Shown: piece after piece, positions 61,767 to 64,000 of the stretch
Layout: the number at the start of each line of letters is the position of its first letter
Position numbering within the stretch: position 1 is the first letter of the stretch
Notes under the pieces: generated by a model
What the model was told of the DNA's origin: nothing
The model's database searches: none
Seen by the model: only the letters and a program-made list of their open reading frames with translations
Assembly (NCBI GenBank): GCA_023665755.1
Contig: JAMPDF010000004.1
Location: 1 to 64,000 of the forward strand
Direction: 5' to 3'
Origin: Prevotella sp.
Lineage (GTDB): Bacteria; Bacillota_I; Bacilli_A; ML615J-28; CAG-313
DNA: 64,000 nucleotides
Translations under genes and position numbers: made by a program

Positions 61767-62240
61767 TTATTGTTTTACTTTGTGAAAGAGTAAACTCAAT
61801 AATACAATATTAATAGCGGATAATAGAATGGCACTCGCACACATTAGAATAATGATAGTAGATTGATGTTGAATCAAAGATACAAGCATATATATAACAG
61901 CCACACAAAGTGTAACTATTTCCAATACAAATAATGCTATAGCTGACGTTTTAGGATATATCTTTTTAAAGACCAAATTTTTAGACAATAATAAATATAC
62001 TAATCCAATGATAAGTACGATACCAAAGGCAATCAAACTAAAAACACCTATTACTTTTGCACAACCTTCAGCAATTCCCGCCCCAATTTCTCCAACAGGC
62101 TGGTTTGGATCTGGAGTAACGGCTGAGCCAGTAATGAGTCCAATTCCACTAAATAATAATACAATTGCACCTACTAATAATACTATACTTTTAATAAATA
62201 ATAAAATACCTGATATTTTTTGTAATTGCTGTTTATCCAT
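61767..62240 (-). CDS. Four-helix membrane protein, unknown function
   Basis: 157 aa, four hydrophobic segments (ILLFIKSIVLLVGAIVLLF, VIGVFSLIAFGIVLIIGLVYLLL, IALFVLEIVTLCVAVIYMLV and IILMCASAILLSAINIVLLSLLF). A short extracellular loop contains TPDPNQPVGEIGAGIAEG. No family recognised. The ATG at 62240 follows AGGAGG. A 217-nt structured 5' leader from a strong promoter precedes it, so regulation at the RNA level is likely. Confidence 0.65.
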   Translation of the reverse strand: MDKQQLQKISGILLFIKSIVLLVGAIVLLFSGIGLITGSAVTPDPNQPVGEIGAGIAEGCAKVIGVFSLIAFGIVLIIGLVYLLLSKNLVFKKIYPKTSAIALFVLEIVTLCVAVIYMLVSLIQHQSTIIILMCASAILLSAINIVLLSLLFHKVKQ

Positions 62241-62457
62241 ATTTATCCTCCTGATAAATCGATTTTAAATGAAAACCCAGATGAGTCGTTATCACAGGAT
62301 GCGCAACCGCATCTAGAATAAGGTGGTAAACTTGAGTCATATATCGGGATTCCTACATCCAATAGGAGCAAGCTTTCGACACCAATATGACAATCGTTTC
62401 CTAAGTTGTTTTGTTCGGGCCGCTAAATAAAAAGTGAAAATGCGAGCTCTCCAGGCA
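62241..62457 (-). ncRNA. Structured 5' leader or small RNA upstream of the membrane protein gene (unknown class)
   Basis: The ~217-nt transcript between the predicted start (G at 62456-62458) and the ATG at 62240 folds well. It has a GATGCG-GTTG-CGCATC hairpin (62298-62313), a TCCTA...TAGGA hairpin (62351-62367) enclosed by a long-range GTCATAT/ATATGAC pairing (62336-62342 with 62385-62391), and AAGTT/AACTT nearby. GC content is much higher than in neighbouring spacers. No known riboswitch consensus could be assigned, and no terminator precedes the gene. It could be a new leader motif, or a 6S-like RNA. Confidence 0.55.
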
Positions 62458-62462
62458 CCAAT

Positions 62463-62491
62463 ATTATATCATATCTATATTCCTTTTTCAA
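62463..62491 (-). promoter_or_regulatory. Strong promoter for the structured leader
   Basis: TTGAAA (62491-62486) and TATAAT (62468-62463) are 17 bases apart on the minus strand, with five of six -35 bases and all -10 bases matching. It drives the structured RNA and the 61767-62240 gene. Confidence 0.75.
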
Positions 62492-62622
62492 CCATATGCT
62501 TATAATTTTATTTGAAAAAATGTACCAATTCTGCTAACTGAATTAAAAACATTGGGATGACCTATTTTTATTTTTTCCAAATTCAGATTTTTTATACCTA
62601 TTTTTTCCTTTTCTTTATTTAC

Positions 62623-62651
62623 TTGCAAAAAAGGCGTTTTTTCAGTATAAT
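62623..62651 (+). promoter_or_regulatory. Promoter of the PP-loop gene
   Basis: TTGCAA (62623-62628) and TATAAT (62646-62651) are 17 bases apart, 27 bases before the ATG at 62679. Confidence 0.7.
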
Positions 62652-62678
62652 AATAAAATCAAAGATGAGAGGAAAAGT

Positions 62679-63533
62679 ATGGAAAAATATCAACAAATTG
62701 AACATTCAATTATTACAAAATTTAGACCCACCATCTATCGATTATTTGTTCGTGCCATTGAAGAATATCAATTGATTCAAGATGGGGATAAAATTGCTGT
62801 ATGCATATCAGGTGGTAAAGATTCTATGCTGCTTGCTAAGTGTATGGAGGAATTTCAAAAACATGGCCCGATTTCATTTGAAGTTATCTATATGTGTATG
62901 GATCCTGGTTATAGTCCAAAACATTTAAAACAGTTGTTAACTACCGCAAATCTATTGCATATTCCCTTAGATATTTTTCAAACAGATATTTTTCATATTG
63001 TCCATGAAATGAAGGATTCACCTTGTTATATATGTGCAAGAATGCGAAGGGGACACCTATATGCAAACGCCAAAAAAAGGGGATGCAATAAAATTGCTTT
63101 AGGTCATCATTTTGATGATGTAATTGAAACCGTATTGATGAGTATGATTTATGGAGCAGAATATAAAACAATGATGCCTAAAATCTTGAGTGAAAATTAT
63201 CCTGGTTTAGAACTTATTCGACCACTCTATTTGGTTAAAGAAGAAAATATAAAAAAATGGGTTACCTACAATCAATTAGAGTTTTTGCAATGTGCTTGCC
63301 GTTTTACAGAAGAAAATCATATGTCAGCACAAGGTTCATCTAAACGTCAAGAAATCAAAGCACTGATTCAACAACTTCGCGCCAATTATCCTAATAGTGA
63401 TATCAATATTTTTAGAAGTTTCCATGATGTCAATCTCAATACTTTAATCGGATATCATACAGATAAAATGACATACCATTTTTTAGACGACTATCAAGAT
63501 CGAAAAGAAAAGCAAAAACAAAAAGAAGAGTAA
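62679..63533 (+). CDS. TtcA-like PP-loop ATPase, tRNA thiolation-type
   Basis: 284 aa. PP-loop SGGKDSMLLAK (~residues 44-54), then a CYICARMRRG Cys pair, GHHFDDVIETVLMSM and a third cysteine in FLQCACRF. This set of PP-loop plus CxxC plus Cys is typical of the TtcA/TtuA group of Fe-S-dependent tRNA 2-thiolation enzymes, which act on C32 or U54. Which base it modifies cannot be told. SD is AGAGG with ATG 62679. Promoter is upstream. Alternative: a U54 (TtuA-like) enzyme. Confidence 0.85.
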   Translation: MEKYQQIEHSIITKFRPTIYRLFVRAIEEYQLIQDGDKIAVCISGGKDSMLLAKCMEEFQKHGPISFEVIYMCMDPGYSPKHLKQLLTTANLLHIPLDIFQTDIFHIVHEMKDSPCYICARMRRGHLYANAKKRGCNKIALGHHFDDVIETVLMSMIYGAEYKTMMPKILSENYPGLELIRPLYLVKEENIKKWVTYNQLEFLQCACRFTEENHMSAQGSSKRQEIKALIQQLRANYPNSDINIFRSFHDVNLNTLIGYHTDKMTYHFLDDYQDRKEKQKQKEE

Positions 63534-63578
63534 CTTATTCTATTTAATGTATGCGTTTTCATTTTATTATTATTTTAG

Positions 63579-63607
63579 TTGAAAATTTTCTTATCTTTTA
63601 GTATAAT
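63579..63607 (+). promoter_or_regulatory. Promoter of the SGNH hydrolase gene at the right edge
   Basis: TTGAAA (63579-63584) and TATAAT (63602-63607) with 17-base spacing, about 35 bases before the ATG. A close match to the SigA consensus. Confidence 0.75.
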
Positions 63608-63642
63608 GAAAAAAGTATGAATTGACTATATGAGGTGACATT

Positions 63643-64000
63643 ATGGAAATAAAAAAGAAGAGCACTATTTTATTCCTTGGTGATTGTATTACTGGAGCAG
63701 ATCGTAATCTTGAAGATCCAAATGATTTAGGCCATGGTTATGTGGCACGGATCAATGATGCTTTAAAAAATTATCGAATTAAAATTGTAAATCGTGGACT
63801 TGATGGAAATCGTACATTACATTTACTTGAACAATACGAAGAAAATGTACTTCAAGTTCAGCCAGACTTTATTACCATTTATATAGGAATGAATGATGTA
63901 TGGCACCACTATTCTAGAAATATTGAAACAAGTAATATTGCATTTGAACAACAACTGCGAACCCTACTTGAAAAAATCAAACAAGATTTAAATGTGCCAA
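63643..64000 (+). CDS. SGNH/GDSL-type hydrolase, C-terminus outside window, nucleophile position is Cys
   Basis: The first ~119 residues of a cytoplasmic-looking SGNH hydrolase. MEIKKKSTILFLGDCITGADR is the block I region, where family members normally have GDSIT with the nucleophile Ser, but here GAT-TGT encodes Asp-Cys. Block II (GLDGNRTL) and block III (YIGMNDVW) are intact. The SD is GAGGTG before ATG 63643. It may be a catalytically altered or cysteine-nucleophile esterase. The histidine of block V lies beyond the right edge, so it is unchecked. Confidence 0.8.
   Translation, partial: MEIKKKSTILFLGDCITGADRNLEDPNDLGHGYVARINDALKNYRIKIVNRGLDGNRTLHLLEQYEENVLQVQPDFITIYIGMNDVWHHYSRNIETSNIAFEQQLRTLLEKIKQDLNVP

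Noticed and set aside
62281..62460. T-box leader in the 62.3-62.5 kb region (AAGGTGGTAAAC resembles AGGGTGG)
   Set aside because: It lies on the opposite strand to the gene it would control, the conserved ACCGCG half is absent and no aminoacyl-tRNA synthetase or amino acid gene follows.

Overview
The window is strongly AT-rich DNA from a Gram-positive, low-GC bacterium. The SD sequences are AAGGAG/AGGAGG, many genes overlap as TAATG stop/start pairs, and most transcription units end in U-tailed hairpins. There are Lipid II genes (spoVE/ftsW, murG, murB), a cotJ-type spore-coat pair, SipW/TasA-type secretion genes, a flotillin, a TPP riboswitch with thiT, many LxxC lipoproteins and a short SRP RNA without an Alu domain. 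Together these point to Bacillota, most plausibly an Erysipelotrichia/Bacilli-like, spore-forming (or recently spore-forming), host- or gut-associated lineage. The lineage call is an inference. No tRNA, rRNA, CRISPR array, transposase or replication origin was seen.

Layout. 1-2.7 kb: a truncated secreted phosphodiester-glycosidase-like protein and a ten-repeat Sel1 protein. 3-7.1 kb: ftsW/spoVE-murG-murB followed by a cotJB-cotJC pair, all on the minus strand. 7.2-9.4 kb: a secreted Ig-like/Cys-His domain protein with its own promoter and a long leader. 9.8-22.7 kb: one large minus-strand operon with two SipW/ER-type signal peptidases, a TasA/camelysin-like subunit, four related single-pass proteins and a 2284-aa GLUG-repeat giant. 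Its upstream region carries two near-identical dyad sites and a divergent tyrosine recombinase (22.9-23.9 kb). 24-33 kb: tgt plus a lipoprotein, and dnaE-ROK kinase-phosphoglucomutase-pgi. 33-39.5 kb: a pair of surface proteins anchored at both ends and an InlB-repeat/SGNH lipoprotein. 39.5-41.5 kb: SRP RNA, tadA, tdk and an unknown gene. 41.5-50.8 kb: psuG, two cell-wall hydrolase lipoproteins (amidase and CHAP) sharing a Cys/His repeat, a Cthe_2159-like beta-helix lipoprotein, a HAD phosphatase and a surface SNase. 50.9-55.1 kb: TPP riboswitch-thiT, flotillin, PepF. 55.3-62.5 kb: InlB-repeat lipoprotein, an ABC exporter whose ATPase is fused in frame to a YwaF-like membrane domain, and a small membrane protein behind a structured leader. 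62.6-64 kb: a TtcA-like PP-loop enzyme and the start of an SGNH hydrolase.

How it fits together. About a third of the window builds the cell surface: a SipW/TasA-type fibre system, many lipoproteins, and wall hydrolases. The most system-like locus is the 13-kb two-peptidase operon next to a recombinase and paired dyad repeats, which could be a phase-variable surface fibre or adhesin. Housekeeping islands (dnaE-sugar phosphate genes, tgt, tadA-SRP RNA-tdk, dcw fragment) lie between the surface loci. All promoter, terminator and RNA calls were made by eye from motif spacing and complementarity.
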